64,000 bases of DNA from positions 186,001-250,000 of the forward strand of contig MBPM02000083.1 in NCBI GenBank assembly GCA_001695595.3, in the 5' to 3' direction. Source of the DNA: Plasmopara viticola. Lineage: Eukaryota > Oomycota > Peronosporomycetes > Peronosporales > Peronosporaceae. Within the stretch, counting starts at the first letter, position 1; each line of letters begins with the position of its first letter. Below, one piece after another: positions 11,871-24,467 of the stretch. Under the pieces are notes generated by a model, which saw only the letters and a program-made list of their open reading frames with translations, made no database searches and was not told the DNA's origin. Both the position numbers and the translations under genes were made by a program.

Positions 11871-12514
11871 CACCAGACGGAAATCACCTTCCTTATATCA
11901 GCTCGATATCTGTCTTTGCTGACCTAGCAGCTCTCATCATGCATAGAATATGCATTGTTTGATTTTGACTTATAGTTGCTCTAGCTCAAGACTACATAAA
12001 TTTCACAAGACACTTCAAAAGCTGCAGTGATTTTCTGTCATGAGCGGCTGTGCACATATTTGTCGTCAAAATTGCTCGGCGTCATGTCGCGAAGGGCGTG
12101 CAACGCATGCGAATTTCATGCGATGGAACGTGGCAAATGCGTTGTTTAAGCCTCGCGGCATCATTGGCCACTCCTTGAGAATGTTGCTTAAAGTGCTGAC
12201 TATCATAAGCTGAAAATTGCTAGAATAAATTAGTACCTCATGGAAGATATCAATTAAATCTTGGAGTTAAGGATGGAATACCAGTAATAACGTCAAGAGC
12301 CATGTCTTTTCTAATGCTTGAAGCTTGCACTTGGGTAGTGGCATCCTCTAACATGCTCGCAGCGTGAACGATGCGCACCTTTATCGTAGCCCTATTCAAA
12401 TGGAAGGTCGTCATTTGGTGCGGATGTTCCGATGATGATGAAGCTTACACGCTTTACCCGAGGCACGAGATTGAAAATAATCACATGACAATTAGCATTT
12501 CTATCAGCACATGC

Positions 12515-12569
12515 TCTCGAGCGATGTCGAGCACTGGATTTTAGTTTAAGTGCTCGACATCGCTCGAGA
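12515..12569. repeat. Perfect hairpin, 21-bp arms
   Basis: TCTCGAGCGATGTCGAGCACT at 12515-12535 is the exact reverse complement of 12549-12569, with a 13-base loop. The arms are GC-richer than the surroundings. Loop length matches the hairpin at 11828-11870, but the arms are unrelated in sequence. Confidence 0.9.
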
Positions 12570-12706
12570 ATTGGTCTACGTTTTTCTTTATAGGCTCGAG
12601 GTGTTTTCCATGCTTGACGCGCCAAGCGCTTTTTTGGCTATGCGTCTTATTGGCGAAACAAATATTTTTTATGCATGAGTGCATGTATTCTCTTAGCAGT
12701 TATGCA

Positions 12707-13010
12707 ACCGACCCTGTGGCTCGAGCGGTTAAACGTTCGACCCAGGACCGGAAGGTGTCTGGTTTGATACGCATAGGATCCGAATTAAGGCAGCCGGAGA
12801 TAGGTCAATAAAGTGAACGAGCCATAAACTCGAGTGTGTGACTGTCCTTCCAACTCGCGTCCGATTGGGTAATAAAAGGGTTGAGTGGGGACCCGAAAAA
12901 GCCCCATAGTGTAATGAGGGGTACGGAACCCGGTCTCAAAACGGGTCGGATTGCTACCAGCATCCCGCGATAGAGACAGCTTAGTCCTAGCGCGTGGGTC
13001 CCGGTAGCAT
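12707..13010 (+). mobile_element. tRNA-derived SINE, second copy
   Basis: Same family as 8494-8812 but on the plus strand and more diverged. An A-box-like TGGCTCGAGCGG is at 12717-12728 and a B box decayed to GGTTTGATACG is at 12761-12771. The body aligns to the end at GGTAGC. A diverged target-site duplication is possible: TTCTCTTAGCAGTTATGCA just before the element resembles TTCTCAGCGGTTAAGCA just after it. The decayed B box and imperfect flanks suggest an older insertion than the other copy. The head is not counted as a tRNA gene because no full cloverleaf is apparent. Confidence 0.88.
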
Positions 13011-16000
13011 ATATTTCTCAGCGGTTAAGCACACTTGCTCCCACCTCCTTTGCTCCGTTCAATACTAAAGTGATTGCAGGGCTAATCTGGGAAAACGCAT
13101 GAGCGATATAGCATTGCGAAGTAGACTCGCGACTCTAAGTATGTGACAGTGTTTCACTCCTCGTACCACAAGCTCAATCACCCAGAGCGTCCCAAATGAC
13201 TCGATGCTTCAGCACGCGCATTTACTCCTCACTTTTTCCAGCTTGTTTGTTATCTCTAACCTGATAGCTCGCCACTGTCATCGGAAATTATCCTCCTTTA
13301 GATGTTAGAATTTTATCGATGGCGTGTGGGGGGTCCGTGAAACGCATAGCGAGAGCGCTACTTTAATACTCCTTTTGACCAATCTTGCTCTGGTTAGGCC
13401 CCCTTTCGACTGCCACGTCGTACTCTAGTCAGTGCTAGACTATGGCTAACAGATATTTGTAAGACTGGCAGATACCGTTTGAGCTATTCACGCAATTCAA
13501 ACGAATGCATATTTGATGACTAAGAGGTTGTCGCTGCCACAGAAACCATTGATTTTTCGCGAATGCAACACAGCTCCCCTCTCAAGACGCGACGTGGCTT
13601 ACCATCAGCAAGTATGGCGACGGAACTCAAGAATTGGCAATTCTGTAGCAACAACAGAATGGTACGTTCAAATATTATTTAACGCTATTGATAAAACGAG
13701 TGCGCGAAGTGATAGCCGGGCGTCGTCGATATAGATATGTAGTTTTTTGTTATGGGTAGCCTTAAGCTACCTATTGTAGTGGTGGCATCAAAGCGTTTTT
13801 GAGCACATTTGGGCAAAAATATCTGGCCGTCACTGAAGGCTTAGAGTCTCCATAGGATGCACCGCTCCGTGCCGACTCAGACCGCGCTTTCTCAGAAGCA
13901 ATCCAACAATCAGGTGTCATACGTGGCTCCAATTGCTTAGCATGAACACCGGTGCCTGGTATATATCAGCTTTTCACACCAAAAATAAGGCATTTAACGA
14001 TCCTACCTGACTGAATAACACATTAATTGCGGTACCTAGGTCTGTACTATGTACTAGACGTAAAGACCGCGACCGTCCTCACCGACTTTGCGCTGTATAA
14101 AACATAGTGCTTAGGAATTTCCTCTGAAGCTAAGGCGTAGCTTATGAGGACGGAGCAGCATGGTTCTCGCGAAATACAAAAGCATAGATTTTTCGGGTGG
14201 AGGTGTGATGGCTCGAACGAGACGAGACCGACCTACGCATTTGTCCACCCGTGTAATGGCTTCATGACAAGAAGAGAAGCGGTACGATGCGTCCTTTGAA
14301 CGTAGTCTCGCAACGACGACATTCTTTGCTTGAGCACATGAACTCATTGCGCTAGTGCGACTTGGTTTGAAGTCCTTGTCATATTTAATACAGCGTGGGT
14401 AAAGTCTGTGCATTAACAACAACCTTTTGAGAGCCCATTCTTTGACAAAGGACCGAAATTTTGAGAACAATCATACCTGAACGTTACTAAGCCTAGTAGA
14501 TTCAATCGTCATTCTTGTTGTATGCCTCTAAGCGTGTTGACATCTGAAAGAAGTATGTTTAGCTTTCATAAAGATTCAAAAGGAGCTGTTTACCAAATAC
14601 ATTGCGCCCGGATATTTCTTCGAGCAACAAGCTTATTGTTGAATTAGAAGTTTGCGCAGGGAGCGTTGTACTGCTCAGCCCATTATAGGCAAAATATAGT
14701 TATCACTGTTTGTTTGGATTTCACTTTGATAAAGTTAGTTCAAGTGTGAAGATTTCGACTTCTCTTCGTTTGCCAGTTTGAAAAAGATACTTCTCAACAG
14801 TAGATATTACCTCTTGACAGAAAATTCAAGCTACACACAAAGTCAATACCGCGATTAATTTCTCTGTTAGGTGGAAGTTTTTATTTTGATTTCCAAAGAC
14901 CGCTTTAGTAAATTGTGTACCGAATCCCAAGATCATTTATAATTCCTTCGCCGAGACACAGTAAATGCTGCCTATAAGACTGAAATAAGTCGTCGCCCAA
15001 ACTGGAGTATGTGTTTATGCTCTCAAGAAGAGTTTCTAACCCCAATACACCACCTATGGCATAAATTCGAATTTCAACTCAGCCAAGTTCTCGTTTCCTC
15101 GTAGCCCTTTACTATCCATTAACTCTAACCTCACTGCCAGTGCCTGCAACAAAAGCGCCTTCGCCGCGGTATGACGATCAATTATGTTTTCAATATCTCG
15201 ATGGTAAACATGCTTTGTCAACAATAGAAATATATAGCAACCAGAGACTGATATCGTATTTTGCGCACCTATGCTACCCACTTTCACTCGTGAAATGTTC
15301 CTGCCTATAGTTGGTGACACTTATTCATTTTATCTTCATGAGCATGCTACTTTATACAAAGCACTTTCCTCTTAGCAATATTAGCGGCATGCGCAATTTC
15401 CAAAATTTAGTAATCCGTGTTAATAAAGACATTATCACGTAAAGATAGCAGTAACTTTGATACCTTCCGTCTTCATTCCGAACGTGTAATTCCCGAGGTC
15501 GTACAATCTAGGTAGAATATTACACATCAAGACCTACTGAGCATAGGCCCTAGCACTCATGTCCTTGCTCCGCCAAGCAGTATATGTCAAGAACAGAAAT
15601 TACTTCATGCTGTTAACGTCTTTAATTTCACAGCAAGGTCGACCCTGGGAATATCTAGAACCATCTCATAGGCCAGTGTAAGCATAACTGACTTGTTGTT
15701 TCACTCTTTCTTGAAATTCAATTATTTGCTTTTGAATGACAAAAATCAGTTACACGCGCGTAAAAGCCCTCACCGCGTAAAAATCTACCAAGGATCTTAA
15801 CACTTTCGATTATAATTTCGAGCCTTAGCAAGTACAGCCAGTAGTCACCGCTACTTCTCGGTTACGCGAGAGCTGACAAAATCAGGGGCTTTGCTTTCAT
15901 CCTTGGTATCAAACGCACTCCCACTAATACTGATGGCTAGAGCAAGATGGCGCGATATCTAGTAATGACCCTTTGGCAAGATAAAGATTCGCTCTGACAT

Positions 16001-18137
16001 GGAGAGATGGATCATGCTCTCTATAGACATTACAAAAGCACTAATTGTTTCTTTGCGCGACAATGCTCAAGTCGATTAGGACTACACCTGAGTCAGTGGG
16101 TCAGCGGACACCATTAATTTGTATTTCTGTAGTACGAGAAATAGCCTGTCCACGGCGTTCCAGAAAAGCGAGAATATTTGAGGATTAAGTTTTCTCGAAG
16201 AGCGATTTGAATAGCCGTTTCCGTTATTGCTGCCTAAACACTACAAATTATAGTATAAACAGGGGCCAAGTTTATAAAAGTATATGCCTCTACTTGTTGA
16301 AATGTGATATAGCAGCAAATTCATCTTCTTCATTAACATCGTAATGAAGTTCGTGCCTGTCTTACTTGCAGGCCAAAAGGTGTCAGAGCTGGCAAACCTC
16401 AAATTTTAACAGTATGAACATTGTATTAAGTATATTCCCATGCACAAAACACTACGGTGAATTTGTTTTACATCTAAGTACCTTGCTTTCGGCACAGCCT
16501 GCTCGGTAAAAAATGCAAATGCATCTCGGATCAAATCGTATTCGAGCGAGGCCCCCGTAAAGGCCATTTCCGTCGCCTCAATCCAGAAGAAGAGGTTTTA
16601 GTTCCTTAACTCATCGAGAAAGGAAACCTGTGATGCAGCGGCTAGGACGCGCTATTGCCAAAACTATTAGACCTTTTAGTAGGTACGCCTTCTCATAGAC
16701 TTTACTCGAGCTCGAGCAGGATAACACATCAAACTTGCTTCTTGAAGGAAGGGCTGCAAGTGCGGTCGGCTTTTAAAGGCCCTTCAAGCCTGTAAGTCGC
16801 TGCGCATGTTGGCCACCAATTTCGACCGTGCTTTCAATTTTTCTGTTATCGCACTCAAAGCTTTCGTTTCCCACGCATGTTTCCGATTTCAGATTGTACA
16901 CAGCTGATCTCCATCATAATCAATTGACATGTTAAAACTTTTGCACTACTTGTTCGCACTATACGTCGCTGCCTTTTATTCGAAAAGATTGACAGCCTTG
17001 TTGAGATGGTTCATAATCCATTCATGCTGCCCGATCGTACATTGGGTGATAGGAAGGTGATCGTGACCTCATTCCAGTGGATAGTATTTATAATGTCGAC
17101 TTGAAGATCTCTCGCCAGTCGATGCCATTACGAAATGAATGTTGTAGAGCACCTTTCGCCACTATTTTAAAGTTGTGAATTGCGCCCTATTAAAAAAGCT
17201 GATTTACGGCGAGAGACCCGTCGAGTAAAATACTTGTATGCAAATCTTTTGACTTTGACTATAATTGTACCCTTTTCTTATTTCTTCATTCGTCACGAAA
17301 TATAGCTCAAGATGGTAATCCGTGTGACGTTAAGACATAGTTCGGGCTGTAGATCGAAAGGATGCGTCCAAGCGCTGATCTTTAAAGAATATTGGATCTA
17401 AATCAGTATTCCTGACGAGCCGTCGCATGAGGCAGAAATTTATATTCAATTTTGCTAAAAGTGCACTGTACGAGCGACACCTTATCACAAAATGTATTAG
17501 AACGCATGGTGAGGGGCATTCATTTTCCCTTTAATGCGATATCACTCACAAGAATTTGGTTGTAAAGCCGAAACAGGTTGACAATTTATAAACTCAAGCG
17601 ACCTTGAGCTGTAGTCTATTGCACTATTCAAACTAATACAGAAAATATAATGTAGTCGCTGCCCGAATTACAATTATTGCTCGCCTCTTTTCTGCAATAT
17701 TTTGTGTGACGCGTCGAACCTGTAAGCACTTGAGGTCAGCCCTTACTGGTAAAGTGTTACACCCTTGCAAACGTGCCGCAGTGGATCAAGTTTTCTTGCC
17801 GCATCGGTCATACGCGAAATTAGTGCTGCCCAAAAAAATTGCTGCTAAGCAAGAGAAGTCCTCTGCTTGCTTCCTCGCAACTAGATCGGCTGCAAATAAA
17901 GCTTATGCCCGAGGACTCACGAAGCACTTGCTTCTGTTAATTCTTAGACAGCGGTGACAAGTTCCTACCTTGAAAAACAAATGTTTCTATTATGATTCAT
18001 AAAGTTGAGACTGCTTTTAAAGCGGTCGTGATATATTTATCAGGTCTGTGTGGCGCTTCGACTCCTCTACGTGGAGGGGGCTACAGGCTGGACACTTAAC
18101 ATTTTCAGCTCCTTTATCCAAATCCAAGTGTTTTGAG
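13011..18137. other. Long gene-poor stretch
   Basis: Short ORFs only; the longest are 119 codons at 14111-14470 (-) and 88 codons at 15054-15320 (-), neither recognisable. A weak relative of the 3.4-4.0 kb duplicated segment lies at about 16060-16240. Confidence 0.4.
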
Positions 18138-18323
18138 TCCCCAAAACACTCGAAAAAACAGCTGGAAACAAAACCTCTTCTGGGAGACACAAAGCTTTGC
18201 TAACGCTTACGTTTCCTTGCCCGTGCATAGTCCCCAAAACACTCGAAAAAACAGCTGGAAACAAAACCTCTTCTGGGAGACACAAAGCTTTGCTAACGCT
18301 TACGTTTCCTTGCCCGTGCATAG
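18138..18323. repeat. Exact 93-bp tandem duplication
   Basis: The unit 18138-18230, starting TCCCCAAAACACTCG and ending CCCGTGCATAG, is repeated base for base at 18231-18323. The unit is a multiple of three, so frames stay open across both copies on both strands, but no gene is supported here; the ORFs of 67-84 codons are by-products of the duplication. The absence of mismatches points to a recent event or an assembly artefact. Confidence 0.95.
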
Positions 18324-21300
18324 AAAAGCGCGAGCTCTATCAATTACTTCGTGAAGTAGTAGATTTCACGGATTCCATGGTGACTGTTTATGGGTGGTGA
18401 AAGGGTAGGCCCATCTTGCACTCAATTTATCGAATACAGACAGTGTCTGCATAGTTTCGCCTCTGTTGTAGATACAGCTTCCTAAAAAGGAGGCCTGGTC
18501 AACAACGCTCTAAGATAAATACAAGAGATATTGAACTACTGATATCTTTGTCAGAGTTGGAGGCAATAAGTTCGTCAGAACCTTTCTTAGCGAGTAAGTA
18601 AGCTCCGATGGCACACATCAACTGCCGATAACCGCGAGGCATCACCCTAAATGAAATTAAAAAAGCTATTCATTTCGGTGACCGGACGCCAACAGCTCCG
18701 TGTTAAAGCATTTTACATGTGCATAAACAAAGCCACCATTGGCAGGTTACATTTTTTTATCAGTAGGAACAATAAGGGACGAGGGTGCAATATTAAATCG
18801 ATCTCTTGGTTGACAAAGGTATCAATACAGAAAATAAACTGCTCAATTGGTCGTCGGTATATAGTAAGTCAACTTCTACTGGAAGCTGTTACGAATTAAA
18901 AAGCTCGAAGTTCCTGAGGGTTTAAAATCCTTGCACTCTCTACCAACTTTTTGGTTCAAAAACAAACGAATTGCGGCGACTTCTCTACACTGGTGTAAGT
19001 GCACACCGACAGTCATTTAAGGACGTCTTTGCAGCTTATAAGCGGTCTGTACAGTGCGATTGTCTAAATAGATGGGTACAATTGAATCTTAACAAAGGGG
19101 GTGTTACTCCTCACGGTGGTTATAGGAGAAGATGGCGATGCCACAAAGGCTATTAATGCCCCAGCGATGTTCAAGAGTTCAGTCAAGCAATAGTTCTTAC
19201 GTAGGCGTTTTCCCTAGAGACATGTTTGTCCATTGTTGCTATAAAGAAGATCAGACGTCACCTTAGTCTTGTAAATTCCTTCTTTGAGACCAAGAAAATC
19301 GATTAACTATATTCCAATATCTAGAAATGTGCTTTGGTGGTGAAATAGATCAAAGCGCTCGACGTAGTCTTGAGGGTCAAGCGGAATTTAAGAAAATAAA
19401 ATTGTCCTGCGTAGGCCTACGCCATGCTTCTTAAAAAAGATTCGAGGAAGAGGTCAGGCTTAGTTATCTATTCGGATAGATATAGCGCCACCCGTTTGGG
19501 CCTCGCAAGGCCTGCCCGGTCCACTGAAATATAGCACTGACTTATACAGAGCGATCAATTGCCAAGCAGCTTGCGTAGTAGATGAGCATACTACTCGACG
19601 CATAGTCAGCATAAGTCATTCCCAAGGTTGTCCTCTTTCTCTTTAGATTTTAAGCTTAGGCTGTGAGTGATTTTCAAAGGAAAGGCGATTTGCATGTTAG
19701 ATTGCGGTAGGCGCTTTGCAAAGACCGATCGCCAATTACTACTGCGCTGGTGATTTTAATCAATAGGGTCACGCTGAGATATATCGTTTTTGCTTCATTG
19801 CCTTCGTCCCAGTCATCGGCGCAGGGTTTATCCGAGTCTTAAAAAGAGACCCCCGCAGATTGCCTTCCGGACAAAGCTATTTGAAGGGTTGCAAAACGAA
19901 TATTGATGCAAGCGGTAAAAAATAGGTCGCGTCAATGGAGATTATACACGCTTTATGTAGCTACGCTACATCGCCTTTTGGCTAAAGCGTAGCTTGAGAT
20001 CTAGTGTTACCAACGCCAAGCTCGCATCGTCGGGTCTACCTTCATTTTATTTTGACAGCGCGTTAGTAGCTTTGACTCCCACAACAGCGGAGATGCTTCC
20101 CTCAGGTGAAGGAGAAATTAAAATGTATACTCACCCGTGTCAGCATCGGCGCTCTTACTTTCTACATGCACTTTCCGTGTATCCACGTAGAGTGAAAGTA
20201 AGCGCACCGATTCTTTCAGGCGCAAAAAGCAAGCATTTCGCCTTTGCAATGAATAATGCTTTCATCGTAAATTTGGCTAAAAGAAACGCTTATTGACTTT
20301 GGGCAGCAAGCAGCCAATTACGAGCCAAAGTCCCGTGTATGACAAGCCGAATTAGAAGCTCTGTCACACAATTTTGCTGCTTCGTCAATCGGGCATTTAA
20401 TTTGAGCGCAGCACACTACGATCGCGGTAAGAAGAAGAACATTTTGCCGAATCAATAATATTGCGATCTTTAAGTCATAATACTACCAAAAGCGATCTGA
20501 AAAATTGAATAAGTTTAAGCTGCATTTTCATTTGCAAAAACAAAACGAAGTAGCTCTACTTCCCAAGGTTCCCACATACACTCTCTGCACATCCAACTTC
20601 TTACGATCCGAGTTGATATCTAAACCAAGGTTCTTCATCAGCAAAATTATGAGGAAAACATCTCGCCCTTTGGGGCATGTGTCTCGATGGCGACCACGTT
20701 ATGGAAGCGTGTATGATGCGTTGCTTGCTGTTTGGCTTTCTGACATAAATGTCTGCATGGAGAGAAAACGTATACTTTTTTTCTAACCATTGCCGCCACG
20801 AGAGAAAACGTCTTTGATGTCACACAAGGTTTTGGTAAGGGCACTGCCGTTTAGCACAGCATTGATTCCTGGATAGTATCATGGCATAAACCTAGCTGAG
20901 TTGGTGGTCATTTGACGTACAGAAGAAATGAAATACTCATGATGATCGGATAAAGCGGTACTGAATGACACTAACAGAGCACTTAGTGCACGGAGAAAAT
21001 TTTCGATTACGAAGGATCCAACGATTCAAAATTACATTTGGGTAAAGTAATACAAAGATGTGGTTCAAATGCGTTCCCAGCTGAAAGAGCTGTCTCTTGT
21101 CTTTAAAATGGTACGAATATCTCAGCAGAGCATTTACCAACGGATAGGTTCTTGGCTGATTATGTCTTCGACTGTATCAGTATATCTTTATTATAACATA
21201 TCAAAGCGCTAATGCACACCACCGACAGGTCTACATTCAATCTGTCTCGTCCAAAATGAGATACCTATACTAGTTGATGAGCACAATAAACCGCCTAACG

Positions 21301-23058
21301 AGATCGACGATCTAGACAAAGTTTTCGTGTCGTCTTTATGTTCATTGAAAGCTTCATAACCTTTACAAAGTAGTCGGATGCACCGTCCGGACCGCGCCTG
21401 TGCTCAGTTTGACCAAAACAACAATTCTCTGAGACTGGTTAGCGTAACATATCAGCCATATTGATCAGCATAATTTGTAATTTCAAACAAAGTCTACAAT
21501 GCCCTTCTAATCCTGGCGAGTTGTAAAGATTGCGACCGCACACGGTAGCGATGCTGGGTTGTAGAAACGATTTTTGTCAGTGGACACTTTTGCTTATCTC
21601 AGGTAGAGAACGTCAGCTAATTAAAGTATTACAGATGCGCGTGCTCACCCACCAAGCTTCGTGATGGCCAGAGCTACTGTCTATCGCTCCGTCCGCAACA
21701 AAACGCTTATCATGACCATATAATTTCCACATACTGATAGCAAGTAAACGTGTTCTTACTTCCCTTTGAAGCTCGTCACGCTTATTGTGAGCGGCTATGG
21801 TTGAGTGGTGCTTCCACCTTATGCGCTGGCATTATTAGCTCAGACGGCTTCGTATGCTCAACTTGGAGATACTCTATCAGAACGGTTTAGTAACCCGAGA
21901 GCGCCTTTGAATGTGCAACCAACGATCGTATCCCTTCGTGTCCAAGCAAGAATGTCATTTAGTCTATTTTGCATGATCTCAGGCAAGCTAGCACACTTAT
22001 TTATTCGTATTGATCAAAGGCTTCAGAGCCTCAGATGCAGATAAAGATAAAATGCAAAATGCTCTCAGGCGCCTTGGCTGTTGCTAATAAGATGCACAAG
22101 CTCAGGTCTCCGACCCTGGTTTAACTTTGACATCATTGTACGTCGCATAGTCAACTTTAAAAGCTAGTATTACGCTCAATTGTAGGACTTGTATTTAATT
22201 CGTATACTTCCAGTTAATGATAGCTGCATTTCTACAAGCTTTGTTACGATAATATTCCACAACTACTCTCAAGCTTAGCATTTTTCTTTTGTATGTGTTA
22301 TGGAGTGGTAGTATGGTCATGTTCTGTTCTTTCTACTCGCTTTTAACACCACACGAATCATGATGAAATAATGGCATTAGCTAGTGTGACACACACTATA
22401 TTCATGTGTCCTGTTACACTCAGTCTTTTGGGTACCAGATCTTTTAGCTGTACAGCCAATATGACGGTGGATACGAGCTCTTCCTAGTCTCTCGTTCTTT
22501 CCCTGGTAAAAGTTTAAAGAACAGACGAATGCTTTAAAATGTACAAGGGCGCTTTGAGTCTTATATTAAGTTTTGAGTCTTGAGGACGATTTTACCTTTT
22601 AAGACTCACAAAGACTCTTAAGTGCAAATGCATTGTTGCGGGAAGGTAGTTCCTTGCGCCGACGTATGCTTTGAAGGATCATAAGAGGTTCAATATGACG
22701 ACGCATCATCTGATTTGTAATAGCCGAGCTACTCATTTAGGCAGCACAATTTTACCATCTAGTAAGCCTCTATTCTCAAAATTAAGTTCTTTTGAGTTGC
22801 CTTGTTCGTTTCTCTTTCCAAAATTGTTTTGTTGATCTTTAAATCACAATCGAATACTTTTGCCTTGCTGATACAATTCAGCCGGTCATTTTTCAAGCTC
22901 CAATAATCGTGACCTTAAGAAAAGTGGTCTTGAATTGAAGACTGATAGAAAAGCTTTTTTTTTCAAGATGTTACTGCGGAAGGATTAGTCAAAGTTGCGT
23001 GGAAAGTCGCGGTTAAACATCGAAAAGTAGTTTTGGGATAAGTTGCACCTGAGATTGG
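18324..23058. other. Long gene-poor stretch
   Basis: No ORF here has recognisable homology. The longest is 100 codons at 19994-20296 (+), in slightly GC-richer sequence, function unknown. Nothing else is supported. Confidence 0.4.
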
Positions 23059-23071
23059 TGAGAATTGATAT
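23059..23071. repeat. Target-site duplication, left arm (13 bp)
   Basis: TGAGAATTGATAT is repeated exactly at 24217-24229, flanking the LINE remnant. Confidence 0.9.
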
Positions 23072-24216
23072 GTAATGTAATGTATTACGTTATCGCGTTG
23101 CCAAGGTATGCACGTGCTAGGCTCAGTCTGGCTAGTCCACGGCATAGAGTGGTGTCCGCATACGTCGAGTCTCGTTCGGCGGGCAGTGCATCCAGCACCG
23201 AGGTCGTATGGGTCTTCCATTTCTTTCGGTCTTGTGCAAGGGTACGTACCACTTCGAGGTCTTGTGCTATCCGGAGTCGAAAGCCGGAGCCACGGGAAAC
23301 AAGGTTGTGGTCGAGTGTCGAGGGGAGCGTGGTGCGGGGACGTCCGCGCCATTTTGCTGCGGTGGAGAAGAAGTAGGCACGCATCTGGAGGTCAGCTGGA
23401 ATGTCGGGATAGCGGCGAAGTACATGGCCAAACAGGCGCCAGCGAGCTTGTGTCAGTCGTAGTCTCAGCGGCCGCTCATCACAGAGGTCGTAGAGTCTTG
23501 CATTCGAAATGGGTCGGGGGTAGCGATAGCCAAGAGCGTAGCGAAGCTGGCGGCGATGGAAACTCTCGAGGCCGTGGAGCTCTGACTTGGTAAGAGCCCA
23601 GTTGTACAGCAGAATCGGTAGAACGTAGGTGTTGTACAATCGAATGCGTGTCTTGGGTGAGATGAACGTGGGGCGGAGCCAGACGGACCAGAGGCGGTGG
23701 AGCGCGAGGGTGGCCAGGGACTTGCGTCGGGATAGATCTTTAATATCGCCGAAGAGTGTTCCGAGCTTCTTAGTGTGGTGCCAGGTTTCTTCTCGGGATC
23801 GGGCGTGTCGAGTGGCGCCCGACGGGTTGCAGTGGCGGCGGATTTCGGTGACTTCGGTCTTGGCTTCGTTTTTTTTTTTAGGGTTAGAAGGAAGTCATCA
23901 ATGCGGTGCTCACCTCTATCGTAAATCTTGGTTTCTCGGAGGCCAAGGACATCGACGCGGTAGCGCCGGAGATCTTCGGGGAGTGTTACGTGCTTCTTGC
24001 GCTTCGAACCTAGAGAATTCACATTAAAGGAGCCAATCCGGATGCGGTTGGCGCGATTAAGGGCGTGGAAGGGGGTTTGGCCTGGTGCTGGAGACCGTCG
24101 CGTCGAGGGTGAGACTCGTTAGAGACCTGCAGATGCCCGAGAGCACCTGCCCGAAGCGCGCGAGCATTAAGCCCCCGCGCTTGGAAGGAGGGCGTCACCC
24201 CAACCTTTTCCGAAAA
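23072..24216 (-). mobile_element. LINE (non-LTR retrotransposon), internally deleted copy
   Basis: 1145 bp between exact 13-bp target-site duplications. On the minus strand it begins TTTTCGGAAAAGGTTGGGGTGACG, a 5' leader shared with the short copies at 38.7 and 60.9 kb. The start of an AP-type endonuclease follows at about 24040-23880 (IGSFNVNSLGSKRKK, then YRVDVLGLRETKIYDRG, where the E of LRET is the usual metal-binding Glu). A deletion at an A-rich run (T-rich on the plus strand, ~23868-23880) then jumps to the end of the reverse transcriptase ORF: LHRLWSVWLRPTFIS, YNTYVLPILLYNWALTKSEL and QARWRLFGHVLRR in the 184-codon frame 23085-23639. Nearly all of the RT catalytic core is missing. The 3' end is a short TACAT-type repeat tail. 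It cannot be autonomous, but the duplications show it moved as a unit. Confidence 0.9.
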
Positions 24217-24229
24217 TGAGAATTGATAT
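24217..24229. repeat. Target-site duplication, right arm (13 bp)
   Basis: Exact copy of 23059-23071. Confidence 0.9.
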
Positions 24230-24467
24230 CACGACTGAAAAGTAACCCTCCAGCCAATCAGAGAAGAATGCCAATTAATTTAATTCATATAAAAATCAGT
24301 GCCTGCCTGTTAGCGAAAGATGCTTGCCCGGTATCATTTCCCTTTGTTAATACATTAAAAAAATTTTATCCTTTTTCGATTCGCCATCTGGAAAAATGCG
24401 TTGGCCATCATCCTCTTTAGCCTTAAGTGACTCTACATCCCAGCCAATCTCCTCCTCAAAGCTACTT

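Noticed and set aside
12707..12780. tRNA gene with A and B boxes
   Set aside because: The same head occurs at the end of a 319-bp unit with target-site duplications at 8494-8812, and no full cloverleaf forms; it is a SINE head.
23108..23593. 161-codon plus-strand ORF in GC-rich sequence
   Set aside because: Antisense to the LINE reverse transcriptase tail, which is recognisable on the minus strand.
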